Shown: positions 17,151-25,652 of the stretch, piece by piece
Numbering within the stretch: position 1 is the stretch's first letter
Layout: each line of letters starts with the position of its first letter
NCBI GenBank assembly: GCA_036504595.1
Contig: DASXUX010000030.1
Location: forward strand, 372,001-436,000
Direction: 5' to 3'
Origin: DASXUX01 sp036504595
Lineage (GTDB): Bacteria > Planctomycetota > SZUA-567 > H5-PLA8
Length of the DNA stretch: 64,000 nt
The notes under the pieces: generated by a model
Databases searched by the model: none
What the model was told of the DNA's origin: nothing
Seen by the model: the letters and a program-made list of their open reading frames with translations, nothing else
Translations under genes and position numbers: made by a program

Positions 17151-17363
17151 ATGCACTACTTCGATTACGAGCAAGTCGCGAAAGAGGCGAATATTTCGCC
17201 GGAGAAACTCGCGATCATCTGCGAACGGTTGCGTCAGGAATATCCGCACGACGAGATGATGTACGAACTTCACGTGCTTCGCGCCTGCAATAGCGTTAAA
17301 GACGGACGGATTACGCTCGAGGAACTTCTCAAGCCTGAGCAGGCGACGGCAAGTGGCGACTGA
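17151..17363 (+). CDS. Small acidic protein downstream of the PIN gene, candidate antitoxin
   Basis: 70 residues: MHYFDYEQVAKEANISPEKL, then an acidic segment (CERLRQEYPHDEMMYELHVL) and ITLEELLKPEQ. No DNA-binding motif of the usual VapB families is seen. Tight linkage to the PIN gene (10-base gap) is the reason for proposing an antitoxin role. The order toxin-then-antitoxin is the reverse of most vapBC pairs. Confidence 0.6.
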   Translation: MHYFDYEQVAKEANISPEKLAIICERLRQEYPHDEMMYELHVLRACNSVKDGRITLEELLKPEQATASGD

Positions 17364-17389
17364 GGTCTGCGAAATGGAGGGGAAGGCGT

Positions 17390-19138
17390 ATGCCTGCCGG
17401 CGCACGGAAATCGTTTCTTCCGCTCGTTATCTGTGTTTATCTGTGTTCATCTATGGCGAATTCTTTCAGCGCGGAGACGCCTTCCGACCCTCGCGACGCC
17501 CGCAACGGCCTGAAGATTCCCGTCGAAGGCTACTGCGATCAGCCCTACGTCGTCATCAACAAGGACGGCTCGTGGCTCTGCACCATGACGACCGGACCGG
17601 GGACCGAAGGCGCCAAGGGCGAGCACATGGTCTCGACGGTCAGCAAGGACCAGGGCCGCACGTGGTCGCCGCTCGTGGGCATCGAGCCGAATGACGGCCC
17701 GGAATCGTCCTATGGCGTGCCCGTGGTCACGCCGAGCGGCCGCGTGTATGTGATCTACGACTACAACGGCGACCGCGTTGCGGAACTCAACGGCAAGAAA
17801 GTCCGTGCCGACATGCTCGGCTGGTACGTCTACAAGTATTCCGACGACGGCGGGCAAAGCTGGTCCAAGGATCGCTACCGCATTCCCATGCGCACCACCG
17901 CCTGCGATCTGGCCAATCAGTGGCAAGGCAAAGTGCAGATTTTCTGGGGCATCGACAAGCCCAACATCGTGGCTGGCAGCGTCTATTTCGGTTTCACGAA
18001 GCTCGGAAAGTACATGCTCGACAACGGCGAAGGCTGGTTCTACCACTCCGATAATCTGCTCACCGAAACCGACCCGGCGAAGATTCACTGGGAGCTTCTG
18101 CCCGATGGCGACAACGGCCTGCGCGCACAGGAGTTCGGTTCGGTGCAGGAAGAACACAACATCGTGCCGCTCAGCGACGGCAAATCGTTCTACTGCGTCT
18201 ATCGCACGACGACCGGCTATCCGTGTCACGCCTATAGCAACGACGGTTGCCACACGTGGACCAAGCCCGAACCGATGACCTACTCTCCCGGCGGACGGAA
18301 GATGAAAACCAACCGCGCCTGCCCCATGCTCTGGCGCGCGGCCAACGGCAAGTTCCTCTTCTGGTTCAACAATCACAGCGGCAAGTCGTGGGAGAACCGC
18401 AACCCGGTGTGGCTCAGCGGCGGCGTGGAGAAGAACGGCCGCATCTACTGGTCGCAGCCCGAAATCGTCCTCTACGACCCCGACGTCAAAGTCCGCATGA
18501 GCTACCCCGACCTGATCGAACAGGACGGCCGCTACTGGATCACCGAAACCAACAAGACCGTCGCCCGCGCGCACGAAATCGACAAGGCGCTGCTGGAAGG
18601 TTTGTGGAACCAGGCGGAGAACAAGACGGAGACATCGGCGGGATTTGCAATGGAGATGATCGTATGGCCTACGGGGGCTGAGGGTGGTGTGCCTGCGCTC
18701 AAGATCGATGCTGCCAAGGGAAATGGCTTTTCAATTGAAGCGCGCATGCATGTGGAGGACCTCAAGCCGGGCCAGCGCGTGTACGGCAACAGCGATGCGA
18801 TGCTGGTGACCGCTGAACAGGGCGCATTGAGGATGTATGTGAAATATGGCGCGAAGACAGTCGTTTGGGAGAGCGACCCAGGCGTGCTGACCGCAGGCAA
18901 ATCGCACCACGTCGTCGCCACGGTGGATGCCCGCGCGCAGATCATCACGTTCGTGATCGATGGATTCCTGTGCAACGGCGGCGAGACGCGCCAATTCGGC
19001 TGGGGCCGTTTGCAGGACGGCGGCACCGAAGACATTCCACAGGGCGCACCGTTGAAAGGTCAGCTCGGCACCCTGCGCGTCTACAGTCGCCCGCTGCGCA
19101 CCTCGGAAGCCGTGGGAAATTTTAACGCTGGGCAATGA
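17390..19138 (+). CDS. Secreted sialidase-like (BNR) protein with C-terminal LamG-like domain
   Basis: 582 residues. The signal peptide (FLPLVICVYLCSSMANSFSA) is partly encoded by the period-10 repeat. The main part has exo-alpha-sialidase-type repeats with Asp-box-like phrases (VSKDQGRTWSPLV, YSDDGGQSWSKDR, YSNDGCHTWTKPE). The last 150 residues (GFSIEARMHVEDL...HHVVATVDARAQIITFVIDG...LGTLRVYSRPLRTSEA) form a concanavalin A/LamG-like sandwich. ATG 17390 follows GGAGGGGAAGG. The stop overlaps an ATG (ATGA) of the next frame, suggesting translational coupling with the following gene. A glycan-hydrolysing or -binding role is inferred; sialic acid is not proven as substrate. Confidence 0.8.
   Translation: MPAGARKSFLPLVICVYLCSSMANSFSAETPSDPRDARNGLKIPVEGYCDQPYVVINKDGSWLCTMTTGPGTEGAKGEHMVSTVSKDQGRTWSPLVGIEPNDGPESSYGVPVVTPSGRVYVIYDYNGDRVAELNGKKVRADMLGWYVYKYSDDGGQSWSKDRYRIPMRTTACDLANQWQGKVQIFWGIDKPNIVAGSVYFGFTKLGKYMLDNGEGWFYHSDNLLTETDPAKIHWELLPDGDNGLRAQEFGSVQEEHNIVPLSDGKSFYCVYRTTTGYPCHAYSNDGCHTWTKPEPMTYSPGGRKMKTNRACPMLWRAANGKFLFWFNNHSGKSWENRNPVWLSGGVEKNGRIYWSQPEIVLYDPDVKVRMSYPDLIEQDGRYWITETNKTVARAHEIDKALLEGLWNQAENKTETSAGFAMEMIVWPTGAEGGVPALKIDAAKGNGFSIEARMHVEDLKPGQRVYGNSDAMLVTAEQGALRMYVKYGAKTVVWESDPGVLTAGKSHHVVATVDARAQIITFVIDGFLCNGGETRQFGWGRLQDGGTEDIPQGAPLKGQLGTLRVYSRPLRTSEAVGNFNAGQ
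17427..17452. repeat. Period-10 repeat TTATCTGTGT..., right flank of the PIN cassette
   Basis: TTATCTGTGT-TTATCTGTGT-TCATCT, the inverted counterpart of 16650-16675. It lies inside the start of the sialidase-like gene and encodes VICVYLCSS of its signal peptide. Confidence 0.78.
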
Positions 19139-19179
19139 TCATCTACAGACGCGGTAAGGCTCAAATAAGCGGAGCGGAA

Positions 19180-21441
19180 ATGTTCTCACGCATGATGAAA
19201 ACGCTGTGGATGGGAGGGCTGGCGGTGGCGATCAGCGCGCAGCTTTTGGCCGGAGAAGCCAACCGCGGGCCGCTCGACCCAAAAGGCCAAATCCACATTC
19301 CCATCGGCATCGCCAACACGCTCGATGCGCTGAAGACCTTTGTGGAGGCTGAAGGCAACTTCTCGCCGGGATGCGCGAGCTACGGGATTTACTTCTGGGT
19401 CTACGATCCGGAGACGCGGAAACTGACCGCGCCCACAATGGACGGCGTGACGTGCGAGCACGGCCTGGCCGAAGGCGGCTACCTGATTCCCTGGAGCGCG
19501 TGGCAAGCCGGTCAGGTGAGCGTCAAAACGGAAGTCTGCGAGGTCATCTGCAAGCAGAATCAGCAGGAGCAATCCACGCCGCCGCTGGTGGCGACCGCGC
19601 GCATGCATCTGCTCTATAGCGGCGAAGGTACAAAGAAGCTGAGCGTTTACGCCGCGCTGCGCTCCCTCGGGCCCTCCGGCTGGCCGGTGAAGAAACTTGA
19701 TGTTAGTCCCGACGGCGACGCGCTGCTGGTGGACAACCAGCCCGCTTTGATCGCCAGCAGCAAGCCCAGCGCTGCGGGCGTCGGTCCGACCGACACCGTC
19801 GGCGATCTGGCCATCGGCGGCAAACTGCCTGCGGAAAAGAACGCCGTTTCCGAAGCCGGCAACTGCTCCGGCGCGCTGCGTTTTGATTTGACGCTCGCGC
19901 CCAAAGCGCCAGTCACTCTGAACTTCATCTGCCCTGTCCTGCCGGGACGCACAGCCGTTCGCCACAAGTGGGACGGCAAAAGCAAATGGGCGCAGCTCGA
20001 TGAAGCGGTGCCCAACACTAAAGACGGCGGCATTCCACAGCCGGCGATGGGCCTGGAGTATTACCGGAACCTGAAGGCTGATGCCCTCTTTGACGATGCG
20101 CGCGACTACTGGCGCGATCTGGCCGGCCGCGTCAAGCTGAAGCTTCCAGACAAACGCTGGGCGGAGTGCTTCGCCGCCATCACCGGCCACGCGGCGCTGT
20201 GCATGAACGAAGGCGCGCCCGATGTCGCCGTGGTAAACTACAACGTCTTCAATCGTGACGGCGTCTACGTCGCCAATATTCTGCAGAAGTCCGGACATCC
20301 GGAACTCGCGCGCCAGGCGATCAGTTATTTCATCGGGTATCCGTTCAATGGACGCGTCGATCCGGAAGCCGACAATCCCGGGCAGATCCTGTGGATCATG
20401 GGCCAGCACTGGCTCTTCGCGCGCGACACCGCATGGCTTAAAGAAGTCTATTCCTCGGCAAAACAGATCGTGAAGATGATCGAATACTATCGCACGACGC
20501 CCGAGCCTCATTGGGTGAACAGCAAACGCCTGACGTTTGGTGAAGCGCTTCCCCCGGAGCACCGTCAACAGCTCAAGCCCGGCGCTTGCGATGGCTTCAA
20601 TCCAAACTACACGGAAGCCTTTGATATTGCCGGCGTGAGGGCCGCCGTGCTGCTGGCGGAAGCAATGACTGAAGAAGCCGCCGAGAAGGATGCGGCTCAC
20701 GACGCTCAGGCCTGGATGAAACTGGCCGTTGAGCTTTTCGGAAAATATGAGCAGCGCTTCGGCGCGCAACTTGGAAAGGGCTACGGCAGCTACAGCGTGC
20801 TCTGGCCCTGCCAGCTTTATCCATACTCAAGCGGCAAGGCTTACGAACAGTTCAAAGGCATCGGCGCACAAGCACCCAAGAGCTGGCGCTACTTCCCGCT
20901 CGCGACCGCTCACCAGGGCTTGCTGGCGGGAAATCGAGACGCCGGCTACGGCACGCTGGAAAAACATCTGCAAGATCCGCAAATGCAGGGCTGGTACGCG
21001 TTCGACGAGGGCGGCAAAAGCGGCTCCGGCGGCTGGCAGCATGTTCGCACCACCTGGAACGGCGACGTGGCGATGCCGCACGGCTGGGCCATCGCGGAGG
21101 TGCACCTGCTGCTGCGCGACAGCCTGCTTTTTGAGGACGGTCAACGTTTGGTGCTGCTGGGCGGAGTGCCGCCGGACTGGTTCACCAGACCAGAGGGCAT
21201 CAGCATCGAGAACATGCCGACGCACTTTGGCGCGATGTCCTTGAACTACAAGCCCAGCGACACCGGCGCGACGCTGACATTATCCGGAAAAGCCGCGCCC
21301 ACGGACGGGTTCACCCTTCGCCTGCCTGCTTCAATCAAAGCCACGGCGAAGTCCGGCGACACGGTTCTCGCGCGCGCGGAAAACGGCGATATTGCGATCC
21401 CGGCAAAGTCCAAAGAGGTAGTGCTTGAGTTTGCGAAGTGA
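19180..21441 (+). CDS. Secreted six-hairpin glycosidase-like protein
   Basis: About 753 residues from ATG 19180 (GGAGCGGA just upstream). ATG 19135, which overlaps the previous stop, and ATG 19192 are alternatives. Signal peptide LWMGGLAVAISAQLLAGEA. The middle part (VYVANILQKSGHPELARQAI...GQILWIMGQHWLFARDTAWL...RTTPEPHWVNSKRLTFGEALPPEH) is the repeating helical pattern of alpha/alpha-barrel glycosidases. The C-terminal LLGGVPPDWF and the following strands resemble the small beta-domain seen in such enzymes. Probably in one transcript with the sialidase-like gene. Catalytic residues and substrate cannot be assigned with confidence. Confidence 0.7.
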   Translation: MFSRMMKTLWMGGLAVAISAQLLAGEANRGPLDPKGQIHIPIGIANTLDALKTFVEAEGNFSPGCASYGIYFWVYDPETRKLTAPTMDGVTCEHGLAEGGYLIPWSAWQAGQVSVKTEVCEVICKQNQQEQSTPPLVATARMHLLYSGEGTKKLSVYAALRSLGPSGWPVKKLDVSPDGDALLVDNQPALIASSKPSAAGVGPTDTVGDLAIGGKLPAEKNAVSEAGNCSGALRFDLTLAPKAPVTLNFICPVLPGRTAVRHKWDGKSKWAQLDEAVPNTKDGGIPQPAMGLEYYRNLKADALFDDARDYWRDLAGRVKLKLPDKRWAECFAAITGHAALCMNEGAPDVAVVNYNVFNRDGVYVANILQKSGHPELARQAISYFIGYPFNGRVDPEADNPGQILWIMGQHWLFARDTAWLKEVYSSAKQIVKMIEYYRTTPEPHWVNSKRLTFGEALPPEHRQQLKPGACDGFNPNYTEAFDIAGVRAAVLLAEAMTEEAAEKDAAHDAQAWMKLAVELFGKYEQRFGAQLGKGYGSYSVLWPCQLYPYSSGKAYEQFKGIGAQAPKSWRYFPLATAHQGLLAGNRDAGYGTLEKHLQDPQMQGWYAFDEGGKSGSGGWQHVRTTWNGDVAMPHGWAIAEVHLLLRDSLLFEDGQRLVLLGGVPPDWFTRPEGISIENMPTHFGAMSLNYKPSDTGATLTLSGKAAPTDGFTLRLPASIKATAKSGDTVLARAENGDIAIPAKSKEVVLEFAK

Positions 21442-21503
21442 AGACGACGCAACGCGCTCAACGGCGTACGTGAGCGCAGACGCACCGGACGAGCGGCTAG
21501 CCA

Positions 21504-21531
21504 CGCCACCCGTCACTCGTCACGCGTCACC
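21504..21531. repeat. Period-7 array CGTCACY at the 3' end of the S24 repressor gene
   Basis: Units CGCCACC, CGTCACT, CGTCACG, CGTCACC. On the repressor strand it starts 4 bases after the TAA stop (TAA-GTCA-GGTGACG...). Confidence 0.85.
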
Positions 21532-21535
21532 TGAC

Positions 21536-22237
21536 TTAGAAGCCGCGCAGATGGCGCACGAGCTTCCACATGCGTTTCACGTCGCCGCGCGGCACCGTGT
21601 TCGGCTGATACGCCGGATTCAACGGCACCAGCCTGACGTTCTCCGCGTCGGGGAACTCGACCTTTCGGAACGTGCCGCTGTCCGGCAAAAGCACGAACGC
21701 GAAATCGCCCGAATGGACCTCTGGGCCTGTCGAAAAGACCAGAACCTCCCCGGGCCGGAAGCCGTCCGGGCCATCCGCCTGCATCGAATCTCCCTGAACG
21801 CGCACCGCGAACCGTTGCGCGCCGTCGGGTTCTCGATCAAAGGGCGGCAACTGGAGCATGACCTCCAGCGGCCCCTGGACTTCACCTGTCGGGCTGATCC
21901 GCGATGGATATCCGCCGGCCGTCTCCAGCATGGGGACCGCCGAGACCTTCCCGGCAAGCATCAACGCGGCATGTTTGGGCCCCAAAGATGCGGCCCACTT
22001 TCGTTCAACTTCTTGAACTTTGCTCTCACTGTAAAAGACCTGGACTTCCACGCCCAGAGCCTTCGCGATTTTCTCAAGAGTGACCTGCCGGGGCGAAACC
22101 AGGCCGTTTTCGATGCGCGAAAGATTGGGCTGCTTGAGGCCAGTCAAAAGCGCCAGCTCCGACTGCCGCATGCCCTTCTCTTTACGCATCAAGTGGATGA
22201 TCCGCCCTATGTACCGGTGAATGGGTGCAAGTGACAT
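21536..22237 (-). CDS. LexA/CI-type transcriptional repressor (HTH_XRE plus peptidase S24)
   Basis: 233 residues. N-terminal XRE helix-turn-helix (MRQSELALLTGLKQPNLSRI) and C-terminal S24 self-cleavage domain with the catalytic Ser in VQGDSMQADG and Lys in FRKVEF. An Ala-Gly dipeptide in MLAGKVSAVP sits where LexA/CI proteins are cut. These features predict a repressor inactivated by RecA-stimulated self-cleavage. ATG 22237 lies about 10 bases after GGAGG; an in-frame GTG at 22246 would be too close to it. A promoter and a dyad are visible upstream. No SOS gene or prophage gene is adjacent, so its regulon lies elsewhere. Confidence 0.88.
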   Translation of the reverse strand: MSLAPIHRYIGRIIHLMRKEKGMRQSELALLTGLKQPNLSRIENGLVSPRQVTLEKIAKALGVEVQVFYSESKVQEVERKWAASLGPKHAALMLAGKVSAVPMLETAGGYPSRISPTGEVQGPLEVMLQLPPFDREPDGAQRFAVRVQGDSMQADGPDGFRPGEVLVFSTGPEVHSGDFAFVLLPDSGTFRKVEFPDAENVRLVPLNPAYQPNTVPRGDVKRMWKLVRHLRGF

Positions 22238-22261
22238 GTTTCTCACTACCTCCTACTTTAT

Positions 22262-22290
22262 ATAATATTCCACGCCGAGCTAACTCGCAA
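22262..22290 (-). promoter_or_regulatory. Candidate promoter of the S24 repressor gene
   Basis: On the minus strand, TTGCGA (22285-22290) is followed after 17 bases by TATTAT (22262-22267), close to the sigma-70 consensus. The gene start is 25 bases beyond the -10. Confidence 0.5.
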
Positions 22291-22317
22291 AGGGTTCGTC
22301 AATTATATTTTCAGATA

Positions 22318-22333
22318 ACTTGTAAGTACAAGT
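22318..22333. promoter_or_regulatory. Dyad ACTTGTA-AG-TACAAGT, candidate operator
   Basis: Perfect 7-base inverted repeat with a 2-base centre, about 30 bases upstream of the -35 of the repressor promoter. It is the only strong dyad in this AT-rich gap, so autoregulation by the S24 repressor is a reasonable inference. Confidence 0.5.
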
Positions 22334-22355
22334 TGGCGCAGCAGAAAAATGCAAT

Positions 22356-23444
22356 TTATGGTCGCTTTATAGCTGCAGGGTTCTCAAAGTGCACCGGTAC
22401 TTCTTCAGAGATAATCGTGCCTGTCCAGACCGGGCTCCCAACGTCCAAACCCTTGCCGTCCTGAGAGCTGCAATAAAAGATCGCCAGCTTGTAGTCTCCG
22501 GACAGAGTTGTAAGCACCGGATTTTCCTGGGCATCGAAAAAAAGTTCTTTGGCAACCGACCCTTCCGCTGAAATTGTGGCGAAATCCGTCAGATCAGCGA
22601 TATTCAGCACCGCCGTATCGGCCCCCAGGGCCTTCGTGGACTGCTTCAGGACGACAGGTTCCGTCTCGCTACCGTCCTTCGGTCTCAGCAGCACGCCGTA
22701 ACCTCCGCCCGGGCCATCGTAAACGGCCTGCGCTCGCGACCGCGTGTTCTCCAGCACCGCCGTCACGCCAAAACTATTGTTGCCGCGCAACGACAGGATC
22801 GGCCGGCGTGCGACGAGCCTCAGGCCCATCACGGTTTCTCCGCCTTTGGCCTTCAGCAACTGCCCACCCGTCGCCGATAGCCGCCGCCGTTCTGCCGCTT
22901 GACGGTCCCACTCGCGAAGATAGCGGCCGTCGGCGATGGAGCGCGGACGTCCGTACCCCGCCTTCACCACCGGCAGAACCTCGAGATCGTAAACATTCTG
23001 AGGATGCCCGATACGATAGACCGTCTGCCCTGCGCCTTGAGCATTCTCGCGTTCCCACAAGAAGAACACCGCCTGCGTGCCTTCGCGCGGAGCGGTTACG
23101 CTTTGAAAGTGCACCCGCAGCATCAGCGGCGGCTTGTCGTCCGCCGGCAGAGCCGGCAACTTCAGGTTTTCGTCGGCGAGCATGTCGGCCGCTCGTTTGA
23201 GCCGCTCGGGCGACACGTACTTCGGCGCATTCTCGGGAGCTTTAATCGTCTCGCGCACCACAAGGCTGGCCACGCCGTCCTTCGTCGCGCCGACATCGGC
23301 AGCCACGATGCGCTCAGCTTTCGCCAGCAATTCAGCGAAAGTATAGATCTCCGGCATGTCGGCCCGCGGATTTTCCTCCGCCGAAAAACCGCACCACGCT
23401 GCCAGCATCAGGATGACGATGAGCTTCTGCATTGATGTCTTCAT
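22356..23444 (-). CDS. Secreted protein of unknown function, 362 residues
   Basis: Signal peptide (MQKLIVILMLAAWCGFSAEE), then mixed alpha/beta sequence with no known motif. YTFAELLAKAERIVAADVGAT and the strand-rich C-terminus (NPVLTTLSGDYKLAIFYCSSQ, GSPVWTGTIISEEVPVHF) look like a globular periplasmic protein. Upstream of the repressor on the same strand, but an internal promoter lies between them. Confidence 0.7.
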   Translation of the reverse strand: MKTSMQKLIVILMLAAWCGFSAEENPRADMPEIYTFAELLAKAERIVAADVGATKDGVASLVVRETIKAPENAPKYVSPERLKRAADMLADENLKLPALPADDKPPLMLRVHFQSVTAPREGTQAVFFLWERENAQGAGQTVYRIGHPQNVYDLEVLPVVKAGYGRPRSIADGRYLREWDRQAAERRRLSATGGQLLKAKGGETVMGLRLVARRPILSLRGNNSFGVTAVLENTRSRAQAVYDGPGGGYGVLLRPKDGSETEPVVLKQSTKALGADTAVLNIADLTDFATISAEGSVAKELFFDAQENPVLTTLSGDYKLAIFYCSSQDGKGLDVGSPVWTGTIISEEVPVHFENPAAIKRP

Positions 23445-23610
23445 GTGTCAATTGTTTGTCAGGCAAAGACGCGACGATTGCAAGAAGAGAAGTGCTGCGA
23501 GGTGCCGTCCGTCCCGCCTCCTGCCGCCGCCTACTGCGCTGTTCGGCCCCCGGTTTGCACTACGATGATATGAATAAGTGAAGTTAGGTCAGAACGACAG
23601 GGAGTCGGCC

Positions 23611-24315
23611 ATGTTCTTCGATCCACTTTGGTTCCTGCTGATGTTGCCGGCCACGCTTCTGGCCGCATGGGCGCAGTGGAAGGTCCATTCGGCGTTTGAA
23701 GAAGCCAGTCACATTGAACCGGCCAGCGGAGCCACCGGCGCCGAAGCTGCCGCGGTTATTCTCAGCCGCTCCGGCCTCGCTGGTGTTGAAGTCCAACCGG
23801 CCGAGGGCTTCCTTTCCGATCATTACGACCCGCGCGAAAAGGTCCTGCGCTTAAGCCCCGACGTCCACGATGGCCGTTCGCTGGCCGCGGTCGGCGTCGC
23901 CGCGCATGAAGCCGGTCATGCGCTTCAGGACGCGACCGGTTACCCGCTGCTGATCCTGCGCAACAGCATTGTTCCGCTCGCATCGGTAGGCGGGAATCTA
24001 TCGTGGATTCTGCTGATGGCCGGGTTCTTCCTTCATAGCTTCGGGATGGTGCTGGCCGGAATCGTCGCCTTCTCGCTGACCGTGATTTTCCAGCTCGTGA
24101 ATCTCCCTGTCGAATTCGACGCCAGCCGCCGCGCCAAAAAGATCCTGCTCGATCTCGGCCTCGTTCGTCAGGACGAAGCACCGATGGTGCGAAAGGTCCT
24201 CTCCGCCGCCGCCATGACCTACGTCGCCGCGACCCTGATGGCGCTGCTCAACCTGCTCTACTTCCTGATCCGCTCCGGAATCCTCGGCGGCGGCCACAGC
24301 CGCGACGAAAGCTGA
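23611..24315 (+). CDS. Membrane zinc metallopeptidase, YugP-like (DUF/peptidase family PF04298)
   Basis: 234 residues. N-terminal membrane helix (LWFLLMLPATLLAAWAQW), HEAGH zinc motif at residues 99-103 within VGVAAHEAGHALQDATGY, then two or three further hydrophobic segments, and the family-typical NLPVEFDASRRAKKIL. The fold predicts an integral-membrane peptidase. ATG 23611 follows GGGAG. Family members are widespread with unclear physiological targets. A palindromic element lies 8 bases after the stop. Confidence 0.88.
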   Translation: MFFDPLWFLLMLPATLLAAWAQWKVHSAFEEASHIEPASGATGAEAAAVILSRSGLAGVEVQPAEGFLSDHYDPREKVLRLSPDVHDGRSLAAVGVAAHEAGHALQDATGYPLLILRNSIVPLASVGGNLSWILLMAGFFLHSFGMVLAGIVAFSLTVIFQLVNLPVEFDASRRAKKILLDLGLVRQDEAPMVRKVLSAAAMTYVAATLMALLNLLYFLIRSGILGGGHSRDES

Positions 24316-24323
24316 CACCCCAT

Positions 24324-24363
24324 GTGCCACGGGCAGCATCTGTTAGCTGTTGGCTGCCCGTGC
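24324..24363. repeat. Palindromic element B (GTGCCACGGGCAGC...GCTGCCCGTG)
   Basis: Stem CACGGGCAGC/GCTGCCCGTG with a 15-base loop, located just after the peptidase stop codon. A second copy is inside the branching enzyme gene at 57011-57050. The outer arms match family A. Confidence 0.85.
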
Positions 24364-24385
24364 ATTCAGCGAATAAGGATAGCCT

Positions 24386-24811
24386 TCAAGGTTTTGCGAG
24401 ATCAAGCATCGCCAGCGCCGCTTCAAGTGAATCGCACAGCCACTGTTCGGGCTTGCCGAACAACTCGTCCCTGATAAGGCTCGTCAGTCCGGCTCTGTTC
24501 AATTCGGAGACTACTACGGCAAGCGGTAGTTGCCGCTCAAACCCGCTGGCTTTCGCATCACTCAGCGTTCGCCCCATCTCGTCGCCCCATTCATACCGCA
24601 GCTTTCGCAAATCCAAGAGCAGAGCCACTGGATCCCACCCCGCTTTACCTGCGGCAATCATCGCATCCATGTAAGCAAAACTCGGACTGGCTTCGCCATC
24701 AAAAGCGATGACAAGAACCATAGAGTGCTCGTGTGACGGAAGTTTGCAGAGCCCGTACGTGCATCTGCAGTGCCGCCCAAGGTCTTCAAGACTACAGGGT
24801 TCGACTTCCAT
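24386..24811 (-). CDS. Hypothetical protein with STAS-like features
   Basis: 141 residues, soluble. The pattern of hydrophobic strands and a central ALLLDLRKLRYEWGDEMGR, followed by LAVVVSELNRAGLTSLI and EAALAMLD near the end, resembles SpoIIAA/STAS-type proteins. N-terminal Cys residues (EPCSLEDLGRHCRCTYGLC) are unusual and could bind metal. The assignment is tentative. Confidence 0.5.
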   Translation of the reverse strand: MEVEPCSLEDLGRHCRCTYGLCKLPSHEHSMVLVIAFDGEASPSFAYMDAMIAAGKAGWDPVALLLDLRKLRYEWGDEMGRTLSDAKASGFERQLPLAVVVSELNRAGLTSLIRDELFGKPEQWLCDSLEAALAMLDLAKP

Positions 24812-24883
24812 TCAAGCTACCTTTATCCCGCCTTTAGCACCACGCGCTCGTCCGCCAGAAGCGCGGCGTAATGTATGCACTGG

Positions 24884-24911
24884 TTGATGTCTTCTTTGGC
24901 TCGATTATACT
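24884..24911 (+). promoter_or_regulatory. Candidate promoter upstream of brnT
   Basis: TTGATG (24884-24889), 16 bases, TATACT (24906-24911). It lies 52 bases before the brnT ATG. The fit is good in this G+C-rich setting, but no transcript evidence exists. Confidence 0.45.
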
Positions 24912-24962
24912 CGCGTCACAGATTCAGCCAAAGCCAAACTGGTCAGATGGATGGCGTAAATC

Positions 24963-25247
24963 ATGCGGCAATTCGAGTGGAACGACGCCAAGAGTACTCG
25001 AAACCAAGAAAAGCACGGCGTCAGCTTTGAAGAGGCTGCAACAGTCTTCGATGATCCAAACGCTCTCGAGTCGTTCGATGCTGCGCATTCCCTGCCGGAC
25101 GAGGACCGCTTCCGATTGATTGGCGTGTCCTCTGTGCCGAGACTGCTGCTTGTGGTATACTGCGAGCGTGAAGAGGACACTGTGCGCATCATCAGTGCGC
25201 GCAAAGCGACATCGAGTGAACGCCAGGCGTACGAGGGCAGAGGATAA
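24963..25247 (+). CDS. brnT: BrnT-family ribonuclease toxin
   Basis: 94 residues matching BrnT (PF04365): FEWNDAKSTRNQEKHGVSFEEAATVFDDP at the start, then LIGVSSVPRLLLVVYCERE and VRIISARKATSSERQAYE. BrnT is a RelE-fold RNase that blocks translation. The usual downstream partner BrnA (a ribbon-helix-helix antitoxin) is not seen. Instead two unrelated small genes follow at 25253 and 25653. Confidence 0.87.
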   Translation: MRQFEWNDAKSTRNQEKHGVSFEEAATVFDDPNALESFDAAHSLPDEDRFRLIGVSSVPRLLLVVYCEREEDTVRIISARKATSSERQAYEGRG

Positions 25248-25252
25248 AGGAA

Positions 25253-25576
25253 ATGGATCTCAAGGATTTCCGGATCGGGGTTTCGTTCTTCCTCTCGGGT
25301 CGCAAGTATCTGTGCACCGATGTAGGATCGAGGACTGTGGCCGCCATCCCTCTCGCTGATCTCACCATTCGCCGCAACGGAAACGAGACGCCGATCAGCG
25401 AATCAGAGGCGCGCAAGCATGGATGGCTAAGCGGGCCGCCATATCCTGTTCAGGAACTTATTCTCGACGAGATCGACATAGAGGCGTGCAGCGAGCGTAC
25501 CAGAATCCGAAAGCGCACCCCAACCAAATCGGTATCGAGTAACACAAGCGAAGTGCTCCGGCGATCGAACACATAG
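25253..25576 (+). CDS. Conserved hypothetical protein downstream of brnT
   Basis: 107 residues. MDLKDFRIGVSFFLSGRKYL, CTDVGSRTVAAIPLADLTI and SGPPYPVQELILDEIDIEAC form a pattern I have seen in small uncharacterised proteins with WxCTDVGTRTxxAI-like cores. Starts 5 bases after the brnT stop with AAAGGAA as ribosome-binding site, so it is co-transcribed. An antitoxin role is possible only by position. Confidence 0.65.
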   Translation: MDLKDFRIGVSFFLSGRKYLCTDVGSRTVAAIPLADLTIRRNGNETPISESEARKHGWLSGPPYPVQELILDEIDIEACSERTRIRKRTPTKSVSSNTSEVLRRSNT

Positions 25577-25652
25577 CCTTGCTTGATGCAACACGTGATT
25601 GTCTATGAGCATACCGCCGCCAACGTACGTCCTTGCGGCGAAGGAATTCGCT

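Noticed and set aside
21536..22333. Prophage or integrative element around the S24 repressor
   Set aside because: No integrase, excisionase, structural genes or attachment-like direct repeats were recognised on either side.
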